From Desulfobulbaceae bacterium (GTDB lineage: Bacteria; Desulfobacterota; Desulfobulbia; Desulfobulbales; Desulfobulbaceae), in assembly GCA_003508005.1 (NCBI GenBank), contig DNUE01000013.1:1-64000 (forward strand): a stretch of DNA of 64,000 nucleotides, given 5' to 3'. The translations under genes were made by a program, and so were the position numbers. The notes beneath the pieces were generated by a model. That model made no database searches. It was not told the DNA's origin and saw only the letters and a list, made by a program, of their open reading frames with translations. This document shows positions 51,622 to 59,464 of this stretch, in pieces (position 1 is the stretch's first letter; every line of letters starts with the position of its first letter).

Positions 51622-52251
51622 ATCTTTCCTTGCAGCTCAACTCGACAAGCAGGCAACAGCTCTTCAACCCCTGCGCCATGCACCGGAACGGCCCAAGCCG
51701 CTGCCGTCAACCAAGTTGATTGGCTAAAAATTCCGACTTTACCCCCCGGGTGAAACAAATACGAGGGCGTCGGATGTTATAAATAAATGATTACAATGTA
51801 TAAGTTCGAATGCGATGAAAATCAACCAGACCGTTGTTATCCCTGCTTTCCGCAGGAGAATAAGTGTATCCAGCAAATCAGAACACAGAAAAATACTATG
51901 AAGCTCGCCGACAAGATTTCATGGTTGATGAGGCATGTCCAAGGAAGTCTGCTTCCCTATCTGAACCAATGTTTTGTCAGTCCCGCACTTATTGCGGGAC
52001 TGACAAAACGTAACCGCCTCGAGAATCTCATACAACCCGGCCGGTTGTCGTAATAGGATTGATCGATAAGGGCCGGCAGGGTGGTGGAGCAACTGGTTTA
52101 TTCTTCCAAATTCGCGTTTGTCAAGCATGGGACAGAGCTGTTTTTTCCCGCTTGCGAGACCAAGAAGCTCATTGACGGACTCATGGCCGAGTTGAACAAA
52201 ATTGCATATCCTGCATTTCACGGTTCCCGCATAGAAACCAACTACGAGGAG
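51622..52251. other. Region between the activator gene and the YeeE/YedE pair
   Basis: About 630 nt. It contains the hairpin at 51971 and fragments of doubtful coding value. A plus-strand frame at 51787-52053 includes MKLADKISWLMRHVQGSLLPYLNQCF, which has the flavour of a transposase N-terminus and is cut short by the hairpin. A minus-strand GTG frame at 51919-52221 (MKCRICNFVQLGHESVNELLG) lies 30 nt behind the YeeE gene. Neither is called. Confidence 0.4.
51971..52009. repeat. Perfect 17-bp hairpin, hairpin part of the dispersed element (copy 3)
   Basis: GTTTTGTCAGTCCCGCA pairs perfectly with TGCGGGACTGACAAAAC around CTTAT. The CAGTCCCGCA/TGCGGGACTG core is shared with copies 1 and 2, but the long tail of those copies is absent here. 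It could act as a bidirectional terminator because of the AAAAC/GTTTT ends. Confidence 0.75.
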
Positions 52252-52779
52252 CTACAGGCCTTTCCGCTCAAACCACCAGAACAGCAAGATCCCTCCTGCC
52301 GCAAAGATGACGATGAGAATCCAGTGGTTAATGCCCAGAACCTCAGGCAGGGTGATTTTGCCGTAGTCGCCCCAGGTCAGCACGGTTTTTTTCATGAGAG
52401 GGTGTGCTTCGGCATAGAGTGCTCCTCCGACAAGCATGCCGCAGATCCCCCAGATAGCGTCCCATCTTCCTTCGCCGAGAGCTCCCATCGAAGTGCCGGG
52501 ACAGTAGCCCAGCAAACCCCAGCCCAGGCCGAACAGCAGCCCGCCGAGAATATTGCCGCCGAGAATGGTGGCCTTGATTGAAAGCTTGACCAGGCCGAGG
52601 TCCTTCAAGAGGTAGGTGCCGACCATGGCCACCAGCACGGTCGTAAACATGAACTTGACGATGGTCATATCGAGCAGGCGCAACGCGCCAAGCTGCCGGT
52701 CATAGCGAAGAACCTGGCCCTTCTGGAGGAGAAAGCCGAAGGCAAGACCGGTGATCAAACCGTAGATAAGTTCATTCAT
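52252..52779 (-). CDS. YeeE/YedE family membrane protein (second half of pair)
   Basis: 175 residues, four or five transmembrane helices. YeeE/YedE (DUF395) proteins transport sulfur species such as thiosulfate and carry conserved Cys. Here the motif GYCPGTSMGALGEGRWD includes Cys near residue 92. Split, half-length members usually work in pairs, and the other half lies directly upstream with an ATGA overlap. A family-typical start MNELIYGLITGLAFGFLLQKG is seen. Its substrate is inferred to be a sulfur or selenium species. Confidence 0.88.
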   Translation of the reverse strand: MNELIYGLITGLAFGFLLQKGQVLRYDRQLGALRLLDMTIVKFMFTTVLVAMVGTYLLKDLGLVKLSIKATILGGNILGGLLFGLGWGLLGYCPGTSMGALGEGRWDAIWGICGMLVGGALYAEAHPLMKKTVLTWGDYGKITLPEVLGINHWILIVIFAAGGILLFWWFERKGL

Positions 52780-53300
52780 CGTTCAGTCCTCCCTGAATAC
52801 AGGAATTTTGCCATGACGATGCCGCCGATAAAGAAGCATACCAGCGAAACGAAACCGCTTACCGCCAGCTGGAGCGAACCGCTCAGCCCGTGTCCGCTCG
52901 GTCAGCCATCGGCAAGACGGGCTCCGAACATGGCGACTGTCCCGCCGAGGAAAGCGACAACGGCTCTTTTCCCGATAGCGCCGCCAAAACGGGACTTCCA
53001 CATGTCAGGCACAGCCTGCATCTTGAATGTGCCGGAAGAGAGCGAGGCAACAAGGGCACCGGCCAGGATGCCGACAACGAACATCCATTGCCAATCGACC
53101 TTAGGCCCGTTCTTGACAAAATAGTCAAGAACGGCGACACGCTCAGGAATGAACAGATTTTCGACCATTGCGGCACTTTTGACGAACGAAGTGGATGCGC
53201 CAATGTATTTTCCTGTCGCCCAGACCGAGAAAATGCTGACCAGTCCGGCGAGCGCCCCCGCAAAATAGGGGCTCCACTGACCTTTTTCCATTGTTTTCAT
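52776..53300 (-). CDS. YeeE/YedE family protein with predicted selenocysteine (Sec133)
   Basis: A YeeE/YedE half-transporter whose conserved Cys codon is TGA. The normal motif is GGCTSGHGxSG; here the frame reads ARLADG-TGA-PSGHGLSG, with TGA at 52902-52904. Continuing the same frame gives another 41 residues with a transmembrane helix (FVSLVCFFIGGIVM) and ends at a TGA overlapping the next gene's ATG by 4 nt (ATGA). This supports readthrough rather than truncation. AGGAGGT precedes the ATG. A candidate SECIS hairpin follows the UGA. I therefore predict Sec133. No selenoprotein machinery is in the window. Confidence 0.85.
52869..52886 (-). promoter_or_regulatory. Candidate bacterial SECIS hairpin
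   Basis: About 16 nt after the UGA codon the minus strand can fold CTGAGCG-GTT-CGCTCCAG (GAGCG pairs with CGCTC; CU pairs with AG beyond a bulged C). The loop GTT starts 25 nt after the UGA U and has G then U in its first positions, as bacterial SECIS loops require. Position relative to UGA fits known elements within a few nucleotides. Predicted by eye. Confidence 0.6.
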
Positions 53301-53485
53301 CTGTCTACCTCCTTTTCAATGAATGGTGTTGACTCTCCTCCCAATCAATCGGAACGAAAGGGTAGGCAATCTATTGGGCAACAGTCCGCATCCAATATGT
53401 GTTGCGCAACCATCGCCCGTCCCGAGGCAGTTACAGCCTGGAGGGTGTCAGGCTGTTCATTGCGCCTGGCCGGCACTCCCGAACC

Positions 53486-54568
53486 TCATCCTTCCGGGGT
53501 GCTGCCCGCTGCATGATCCTGTTCTTCCTCGATATGTTCATGTTCCTCCAGAGGCTCCAGATCAGGCAGGATGAGGGGACGGATAGAGTCTTCCTGCACA
53601 GGCTGGGCAAAGGCCACGTGGATGGAATAGTCGTGCTCCTGCGGATCGTGCAGGGTAACCGCGACCACCGTCCCGGTGAACTTGAGGGCGCCGCTCGCCA
53701 ACGGCACGGTGATCACCAGCCGGCGGCCGAAGATCATTCTCCGGTTTTCCTTTTTGACGATGCGCAGGAGAAAGGCGAGGCCGCCCCGGGAAATGGTATG
53801 CAGTTCCCCCTTGAAGGCCCGCTCATCCGGTTTTCCCTCCTTGTCAAGCACCTGAAAGGAAACTTTGCTGTCGGCCCGGAAGCGCGTGAACATCCGGCGG
53901 TTGATATTCTGCTCCTGGAGGAGACGGGGGACGTCATTGAACTTGTCGTAATAATGTCGCAGCTTGGACTCGATGCCAGGGAAGCTTCCTTCCAACTCGA
54001 CCAGGCGCTCCAGGCGCAGGACCCCGAGGCTCGACGGAGACAAGGTGACCAGGGCTAATGTCCACAGGGAAGGCTGAAAGCAGTTCTCGCTGATCAGGCT
54101 GCCGGGCTCCAGCACCTTGCAGACAATGCTTTTCTCGCCTGCACGGCAGACGATATTGAGGCTGCCCTTATTGACCAGAAAAATTGCGTCCAGCTTGGAC
54201 CCAAACTGGACCACTGTCTTACCCTGCACGACCTCGTGCATTTCCAGGGCGTGGTACAGGCCGAGAAACTCCTCCCTGGTCAGGACCTCCCGCAAGCCGG
54301 CCCAGGCAAGATTAAAATTCTCATCAACCGCGCCGCTCATGGCCTGCTCGATGAGCTCGTTCACCTTGATGATTTCCCGGAGCGCCATGGGATCGACCTC
54401 GTACAGCAAATCCCGCAGCCGGTTGGCGCTGACCATGTCCCCGCCCTGGGCGCAGGCCACCGTCAGTTCAATGAGCTGGTCACGAGCTTTGTCACGCTGG
54501 CCCGCCTTGGCCAGAGCCATGATTTGAGCCTCGCCGGCCGCTATCTTCTCCCGAGTCGGTACCGCCAT
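53486..54568 (-). CDS. Cyclic nucleotide-binding-like / PilZ domain protein
   Basis: 360 residues. An N-terminal helical region (about 1-90) is followed by a cNMP-binding-like domain (about 100-215, FLGLYHALEMHEVVQGKTVVQFGSKLDAIF and KVLEPGSLISENCF). A PilZ domain (about 225-330) has the RRMFTR RxxxR motif and a HTISRGGLAF segment where the usual D/N-x-S-x-x-G has Thr in first place. The PilZ domain could bind c-di-GMP weakly or not at all. The last 25 residues are acidic. It may link the cyclase/HD-GYP signalling to an unknown output. Confidence 0.82.
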   Translation of the reverse strand: MAVPTREKIAAGEAQIMALAKAGQRDKARDQLIELTVACAQGGDMVSANRLRDLLYEVDPMALREIIKVNELIEQAMSGAVDENFNLAWAGLREVLTREEFLGLYHALEMHEVVQGKTVVQFGSKLDAIFLVNKGSLNIVCRAGEKSIVCKVLEPGSLISENCFQPSLWTLALVTLSPSSLGVLRLERLVELEGSFPGIESKLRHYYDKFNDVPRLLQEQNINRRMFTRFRADSKVSFQVLDKEGKPDERAFKGELHTISRGGLAFLLRIVKKENRRMIFGRRLVITVPLASGALKFTGTVVAVTLHDPQEHDYSIHVAFAQPVQEDSIRPLILPDLEPLEEHEHIEEEQDHAAGSTPEG

Positions 54569-54757
54569 AATCCTCTCTCCTGCTTGCTGGAGTTGTCAGA
54601 TCAGTACTGTCTGCACGATTGCATAAATTTAGTTTAGAACAACCCCGCGTAAAAAACAAAATGATTCGTACCATACGATTGGTTGAAAAGGTTGTGAGAC
54701 GGGAGGACTCCTGTTCGATGATGTTGTAACGGACAGGGTGAATGAGGGGAATTAAAA

Positions 54758-55708
54758 TTAGAGACCGGCCTCGGCCAGCTTATCAATGATGCCCTGCTGC
54801 TCCGGAGAAAGGGCCTGGGGTATCTGCACCCCGATCCTGACGTAAATATCGCCGCGCTCCCCGATGGGACCACTGGGCAGACCATACCCTTTGATCCGCA
54901 GCCGGGCGTCCTGTTGAACACCGGGCGGCACCTTGACCTTGAAGCGCTTGCCTTCCAGGGAAATCACCTCGATCTCCGTGCCGAGACAGGCCATGCTGAA
55001 AGGAATGCGCTTGTCGATGATCAGGTCGTCGCCGTCCCGCTGAAACTGCGGATGCGAATCCACGGTGATCTTGAGGAAGAGATCGCCTGCCGGCCCGCCG
55101 GAAGGCGATGGAGCGCCCTTGCCGCTGAGACGAAGCCGTTTTCCAGATTCCATCCCCTTGGGGATTTTCACCGAAACGTTCTGCGGCGTACCGTTATGCC
55201 GGAGGCTGATGGTCTTTTCCGTCCCCTGCATGACATCCTCAAGAGAGATGGACAGTTGATAGGTTAGATCATCGCCCTTGAGCGGCTGCGAACTGCAGCC
55301 GCCTCCCTGGCAGCCCCTTCCGCCCATGCCGGCGGCTTGCCCGAAAATGGCGCCGAACGGGTTGTTGCCAGGGGTTGTCCGAAAACCGTTGGCGCTGCCA
55401 AAGGAGGTGGCGCTGAAACCGAACTGCCGGAGGATGCTGTTGAGATCGAAGCCGCGAAAGATGTCTTCCTGGGAAAAGCGCTGATGGAAACCGGCTGAGC
55501 CGAAGGTATCATACTGCTCGCGCTTGCTCTTGTCCGAAAGCACGGCATACGCCTCGCTGATCTCCTTGAACTTGGCCTCAGCAGTCTTGTCGCCATGGTT
55601 CTTGTCAGGATGATACTTAAGTGCAAGCTTGCGGTACGCCTTCTTAATTTCGTCCGGCGATGCCGACTTCTCGACCCCGAGCAGCTTGTAGTAATCCCTG
55701 TCCGACAT
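54758..55708 (-). CDS. DnaJ-family co-chaperone without zinc domain (CbpA-like)
   Basis: 316 residues. The J domain (1-70) has YYKLLGVEKSASPDEIKKAYRKLA and the HPD triad in KYHPDKNH. A Gly/Phe-rich region (75-145) carries a few extra Cys (GRGCQGGGCSSQ), followed by two beta-sandwich client domains (LTYQLSISLEDVMQG and VKIPKGMESGKRLRL, then VKVPPGVQQDARLRI). The four CXXCXGXG zinc repeats of DnaJ are absent, so it is a type B J-protein. No DnaK gene is adjacent. It is 14 nt downstream of ssb. Confidence 0.93.
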   Translation of the reverse strand: MSDRDYYKLLGVEKSASPDEIKKAYRKLALKYHPDKNHGDKTAEAKFKEISEAYAVLSDKSKREQYDTFGSAGFHQRFSQEDIFRGFDLNSILRQFGFSATSFGSANGFRTTPGNNPFGAIFGQAAGMGGRGCQGGGCSSQPLKGDDLTYQLSISLEDVMQGTEKTISLRHNGTPQNVSVKIPKGMESGKRLRLSGKGAPSPSGGPAGDLFLKITVDSHPQFQRDGDDLIIDKRIPFSMACLGTEIEVISLEGKRFKVKVPPGVQQDARLRIKGYGLPSGPIGERGDIYVRIGVQIPQALSPEQQGIIDKLAEAGL

Positions 55709-55722
55709 AGCTTCAGATGGCT

Positions 55723-56142
55723 TTAGAACGGCACATCATCTCCGGTTCCCGTCGGCGGTTCGGGCGGAAAATCGTTGAAGCCGCCTGCGTGACTATTATC
55801 TTTGGCAGAGGACTGGCCACGCGGGCTGAGCATCTTCATTTCCCGGGCAACTATTTCGGTAGTGTAGCGGTCATTGCCGTTCTGATCCTGCCATTTCCTT
55901 GTCTGCAGCTTACCTTCGATATAGACCTTGGAGCCCTTGGCCAGGTATTCAGCGCAGATCTCGGCCAGACGCTTCCAGGCAACAATGTAATGCCACTCGG
56001 TCTGTTCCTGCATCTGCCCGTCCTGCCCCTTCCAGCTTTCGGTGGTGGCAAGGCGGAAATTAACCACTGGAGTCCCGCTCTGCGTGTAACGGATCTCAGG
56101 ATCCGCACCTAGGTTGCCGATCAAAATAACCTTGTTAATCAT
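55723..56142 (-). CDS. ssb: Single-stranded DNA-binding protein
   Basis: 139 residues with the OB-fold start MINKVILIGNLGADPEIRYTQ, TWHYI-type WHYIVAWKRLAEICAEYL, and the acidic C-terminal tip GTGDDVPF that recruits partners. A GAAGGG ribosome binding site precedes the ATG. It is probably co-transcribed with the DnaJ-like gene. Complete and typical. Confidence 0.96.
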   Translation of the reverse strand: MINKVILIGNLGADPEIRYTQSGTPVVNFRLATTESWKGQDGQMQEQTEWHYIVAWKRLAEICAEYLAKGSKVYIEGKLQTRKWQDQNGNDRYTTEIVAREMKMLSPRGQSSAKDNSHAGGFNDFPPEPPTGTGDDVPF

Positions 56143-56215
56143 CTCTACCCTTCTTGAATAAATTGAAAAAATTACCGCCCGGATTGCTGCTATATAGTAA
56201 TGACGAATTCAAGAA

Positions 56216-56292
56216 ATGACAAGCTGGCGCAAGATGAAAACCCTGCCATCCGCCACTTTGTTTAAAAAGGCTCCTGGGCTTGCCGGCGTGCA
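56216..56292. repeat. Diverged copy of the dispersed element upstream of ssb
   Basis: Aligns with the left part of copy 1 (AAGATGAAAAC, CATCCGCCAC, GGCTTGCCGGC in the same order) but with many substitutions. The hairpin core is not conserved here. It lies between the SPL-like gene and ssb. Confidence 0.5.
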
Positions 56293-56339
56293 ATTGCATT
56301 TTTTTCGATCACGACAAAAAATTGCAAAGCCTATGCGTA

Positions 56340-57452
56340 TTATATTTGCAGGGCGACCGCCCGATCGAGCATGGCCGCAAGACCGCCTCTGTCGCCGGGA
56401 GCGAAGCCGAACACCTCCTGCCAGATCAGGTCGCTCTCCATGCAGAAATAGAGGCAGGTGGAGTCAACGGCATTCCTGCGCAGCTCGCGAACCAGGACCT
56501 GATACATCTCAACTCGTTGCGAACGAAAATACCGGTACTTGCCATCCAATCCCTCAACAAATTCCTCATAGAAGAAACGGGAGCCGGGAAAGCGCTCTCC
56601 GGCTATGTTCTTCAGTCCGGGCAGAAAACGCAGCGCCCCCAGACTGATCCAGACGATCTGCTCCCGAGGCACTGATTCGAACAGCCGCCTGATGGTATGG
56701 CGGTACCCCTCCTCCCAGCCGGGATGCCAGATGATCGGGTCGAAATGAAAGGCCAGCAGATAGCCCCAGTCCGCACAGCGGGCCGCGGCGGCCAGTCGTT
56801 CTTCCAGGCTGGCGGTCCGCAGTTCTTCCCTTGCGGCGATGGGCGGGCTGTTGAGGGTCCAGGCAATCACGGTTCTGCCGTTGTGGGGAAGGCCCTCCAG
56901 GTTGCCGATCGCCACGCTTTTCGTCTTCAGTTCAAGCACGCCGTTCGAAGTCCGGCCCATGTACTCGACCAGCATGGGACTCAGGGCGGTAAGGCTGTCA
57001 AGGGCCAGGCTGTCAGTAAATTCGCCGGAGCCGATACGGTGCAGCCTTTGCGGATAGGCCTGCAGTCCCTGGTCCAGTTCGGCGAACAGGTCTTCGACAT
57101 TGACGAAATAGCTCAACCACGGGTTGTTCAGATAGGCCTGAAGGATGCAGTAGACGCAGTCCATGGGGCAATTCATGCCGATATTCAGCACATGATAGCC
57201 GCAGCACCTGTATTCGCGGGTACCCGGACAGGGTTTGAAAAATCTTCCCCGTTGCCGGCAGAGGAACAGGTGTTTCTTGCCCGCGCTCAGGTTGGCCGGA
57301 TAGGCCCCTTCGATGGCGGGCAGGCCGTCACCTTTCACCACCGAGACCGGCAGACCGCTGCGGCGGATAATCTCGCGGGCATACGCATGTTCCAGACAAT
57401 CTTCTGCCACGTGCAGGTTCGTGATATGGCTGACGGGATCAGGGTTGCGCAC
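56340..57452 (-). CDS. SPL-like radical SAM protein
   Basis: 370 residues from a GTG start (MRNPDPVSHITN), with no strong ribosome binding site. The radical SAM cluster is in NIGMNCPMDCVYCILQAYL (CX3CX2C). The order AGKKHLFLCRQRGRFFKPCPGT, ELKTKS, TLNSP and FHFDPIIWHPGWEEGYR matches spore photoproduct lyase-like proteins. The bacterium is unlikely to form endospores, so another DNA or nucleotide repair role is likely. The true SPL crosslink-Cys is not certain here. It stands 29 nt upstream of a gap and separate from rlmH. Confidence 0.82.
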   Translation of the reverse strand: MRNPDPVSHITNLHVAEDCLEHAYAREIIRRSGLPVSVVKGDGLPAIEGAYPANLSAGKKHLFLCRQRGRFFKPCPGTREYRCCGYHVLNIGMNCPMDCVYCILQAYLNNPWLSYFVNVEDLFAELDQGLQAYPQRLHRIGSGEFTDSLALDSLTALSPMLVEYMGRTSNGVLELKTKSVAIGNLEGLPHNGRTVIAWTLNSPPIAAREELRTASLEERLAAAARCADWGYLLAFHFDPIIWHPGWEEGYRHTIRRLFESVPREQIVWISLGALRFLPGLKNIAGERFPGSRFFYEEFVEGLDGKYRYFRSQRVEMYQVLVRELRRNAVDSTCLYFCMESDLIWQEVFGFAPGDRGGLAAMLDRAVALQI

Positions 57453-57481
57453 GGTTCGTTTCCGGACGAGAGGCTAGAAAA

Positions 57482-57949
57482 TCAATTGTGATAGCTGCGG
57501 CCGGCCTTGATCATGCAGCTGCGGTAAAGCTGCTCAAGAAGGATCAGGCGGGCCATTTCGTGGGTGAAGGTCAGGCGGGAGAGCGACAAAACAACATCCG
57601 CCCGGCGAAGAACGTCCTCGTGCAGGCCAAGATGGCCACCGATGAGAAAATGAACGATGCGGTGACCGGCATCTTCCCAGCGGCTCAGAAGTTCAGCCAG
57701 CGCCGGCGAGTCCAGCGCAATGCCCCCGCTATCCAGGGCGACCACACAGGATGCGTGCGCACAACGCTCCAAGAGCTGCCGGGCCTCCTGCTGCCGGAAC
57801 TGTTCCGGGGGCAGGCTCTTGGCCCCCCTGTCGCGCAGCACTACAATCTCGACCTTGACAAAGCGGCCGAGACGGGCAGCATAATCGCTGATTCCCTCTT
57901 CAAGGAATTTTTCACTGGTCCGTCCCGGAAAGAGAAAGATAAATCTCAT
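57482..57949 (-). CDS. rlmH: 23S rRNA (pseudouridine1915-N3)-methyltransferase
   Basis: 155 residues, a complete SPOUT methyltransferase: MRFIFLFPGRTSE start, FLIGGHLGLHEDVLRRAD in the SAM knot, and the invariant SLSRLTFTHEMARLILLEQLYRSCMIKAGRSYHN C-terminus (the family ends YH-x). It modifies pseudouridine 1915 in helix 69. It follows the YkgJ-type gene by 4 nt. Confidence 0.95.
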   Translation of the reverse strand: MRFIFLFPGRTSEKFLEEGISDYAARLGRFVKVEIVVLRDRGAKSLPPEQFRQQEARQLLERCAHASCVVALDSGGIALDSPALAELLSRWEDAGHRIVHFLIGGHLGLHEDVLRRADVVLSLSRLTFTHEMARLILLEQLYRSCMIKAGRSYHN

Positions 57950-57953
57950 CTTC

Positions 57954-58382
57954 TCAGAAGGTCAACTGCCTGTCGCGGTTCAGGAGGGTGCGAAGAATTG
58001 AACAAAAATCCTCATAGGAGAGGCTGCTGGTTATCCCCGGGCAGGACTCCCGGATGGTCTCGAAATTACTGCGGTCGGCCAGGATGCTGGGATGGAGCGG
58101 CCACTGGCCGCAGCGCCACGGCCTGCCCTGGTGCACGGTACAGCCTGCTCCTTCGCGAAAGAAGATGCAGTGCCCGTCTTCGATCTTCATCTGGACGACG
58201 CCGGCGGTAATCCGCCAGTATCTGTTGGCGACCTCCTCCCGCGGCAGGCCCAGGACGTCGATCATGCGCGCCTGATCCTCCTCGTTCAGGGAAACCGTGG
58301 TCTCGCCCTGGCAACAGTAGCCGCAGTGGGCGCAGACAAAAATATCGGAAACCTTGCATTCTTTCTTTGCTTCAGTATCCAT
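57954..58382 (-). CDS. YkgJ-type cysteine cluster protein
   Basis: 142 residues from the ATG at MDTEAKKECK, behind AGGACTGT; the open frame extends to 58553 but that part is not protein-like. The zinc or Fe-S-cluster Cys motif CAHCGYCCQGET, DGHCIFFREGAGCTVHQGRPWRCGQWPL and the final Cys in ESCPGI match the YkgJ/CxxCxxCC family. Function is unknown but likely metal binding. Probably co-transcribed with rlmH. Confidence 0.86.
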   Translation of the reverse strand: MDTEAKKECKVSDIFVCAHCGYCCQGETTVSLNEEDQARMIDVLGLPREEVANRYWRITAGVVQMKIEDGHCIFFREGAGCTVHQGRPWRCGQWPLHPSILADRSNFETIRESCPGITSSLSYEDFCSILRTLLNRDRQLTF

Positions 58383-58525
58383 ACAGTCCTGATTTAATAG
58401 TCGCCGAAAGCCCTGTAATGCAGCGCTGGAAAATGATACGGGGCAGACAAAACCCCTTGTTTCCTCCCATACCACCTTCGCAGGGCCGCTCTGATTCAAT
58501 GCAAACGCAGCGAACAAAACAAATA

Positions 58526-58563
58526 GAAAAAAACGTACTGACCTTTCGGTCAAGTACGTTTTT
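58526..58563 (-). terminator. Intrinsic terminator after yqgE (bidirectional form)
   Basis: AAAAACGTACTGACC and GGTCAAGTACGTTTTT form a long stem with one bulged T around TTTC; on the minus strand the stem runs into a T-rich tract. It lies 75 nt after yqgE and before the YkgJ-type gene. The best-formed hairpin in this part of the window. Confidence 0.82.
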
Positions 58564-58636
58564 CAGCCAGCGTCTGCCCGAAGCGGTTTCTTCCCCCGGC
58601 AGGCTTATGTGTTCTTACTCCAGAGTGCCGGTTTTA

Positions 58637-59188
58637 TCAAGCGTTGCCGATGACATCGCCAAATACGGCGATATCGATGCCGAAACTGAAGGCCGCCAGC
58701 TTCCACTTGAATTCGTCCGGGGTTTTGAAGAGGATGTCGAAATTGCCGGGCACGGTAAGCCAACTGTTGTCGACCAGCTCTTTCTCCAACTGACCAGGTC
58801 CCCACCCGGCGTAGCCGAGCATGAACAGGAAGTGCGCTGGCCCCCGGCCACTGGCAATATCGAGAAGCACCCGGGAATCCCTGGACAGGAGCACCTCAGG
58901 AGTAACCTCCAGGGTATTGTAGCTGGCATAGTCAGAACTGCAGAGGATAAAGCCCGACTCCAACTCTACCGGGCCGCCGATATAGACTGGCGGCAGATGC
59001 CCGTCGGGCACCGGCATGTGTGCGCCCTGGAGTACGTCACGCAGGGTTATGTCTCGATTCGGATTGTTGATGACCAGCCCCATGGCCCCGTCATCATTGT
59101 GGGCACAGAGAAAAATTACCTGCTCCTGGAATCTGGGATCAGGCATCTGCGGGGTCGAAATCAAAAAATTACCGCTGAGACTTTCCAT
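58637..59188 (-). CDS. yqgE: YqgE/AlgH family protein
   Basis: 183 residues with the YqgE opening SLSGNFLISTPQMPDPRFQ, LVINNPNRDITLRDVL, VYIGGPVELESGFIL and FLFMLGYAGWGPGQLEKEL near the C-terminus. The family is widespread but of unknown function, often grouped with envelope or redox genes. AGAGGCAGG precedes the ATG. The terminator at 58526 ends it. Confidence 0.93.
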   Translation of the reverse strand: MESLSGNFLISTPQMPDPRFQEQVIFLCAHNDDGAMGLVINNPNRDITLRDVLQGAHMPVPDGHLPPVYIGGPVELESGFILCSSDYASYNTLEVTPEVLLSRDSRVLLDIASGRGPAHFLFMLGYAGWGPGQLEKELVDNSWLTVPGNFDILFKTPDEFKWKLAAFSFGIDIAVFGDVIGNA

Positions 59189-59464
59189 AACCTGCCTCTT
59201 TCTTGCTTGGCTCGGTCCCCCTTTCGCTCTTTAGTTATATTTTAGCACCGCAGACCAAGCACAGTCAAGGACGACCGGCAAAGATGGAGAGAAAGCAGGC
59301 TGGTCAACCTGTAGGCGGGGCCGCTTGCAGGAGTCCCCGCACGGATATGGTGCAGAAAATTTCTGGGTCTAAGAAGAGAATATATTCAATTCGTTCGAAT
59401 AATGGTATCGCGGGCAGTGGAACCGGCTGAAATTTCATCTAATTAATTGAAAATTTTGAGCAAA

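Noticed and set aside
51787..52053. 88-codon frame containing MKLADKISWLMRHVQGSL
   Set aside because: The middle resembles a transposase N-terminus, but it is short, lacks a ribosome binding site and is disrupted by the hairpin. I could not name a family with confidence.
51919..52221. GTG-started minus-strand frame beginning MKCRICNFVQLGHES
   Set aside because: It could be a third gene of the YeeE/YedE unit, but its end is encoded by the hairpin, no clear Shine-Dalgarno is visible and the plus strand is also open.
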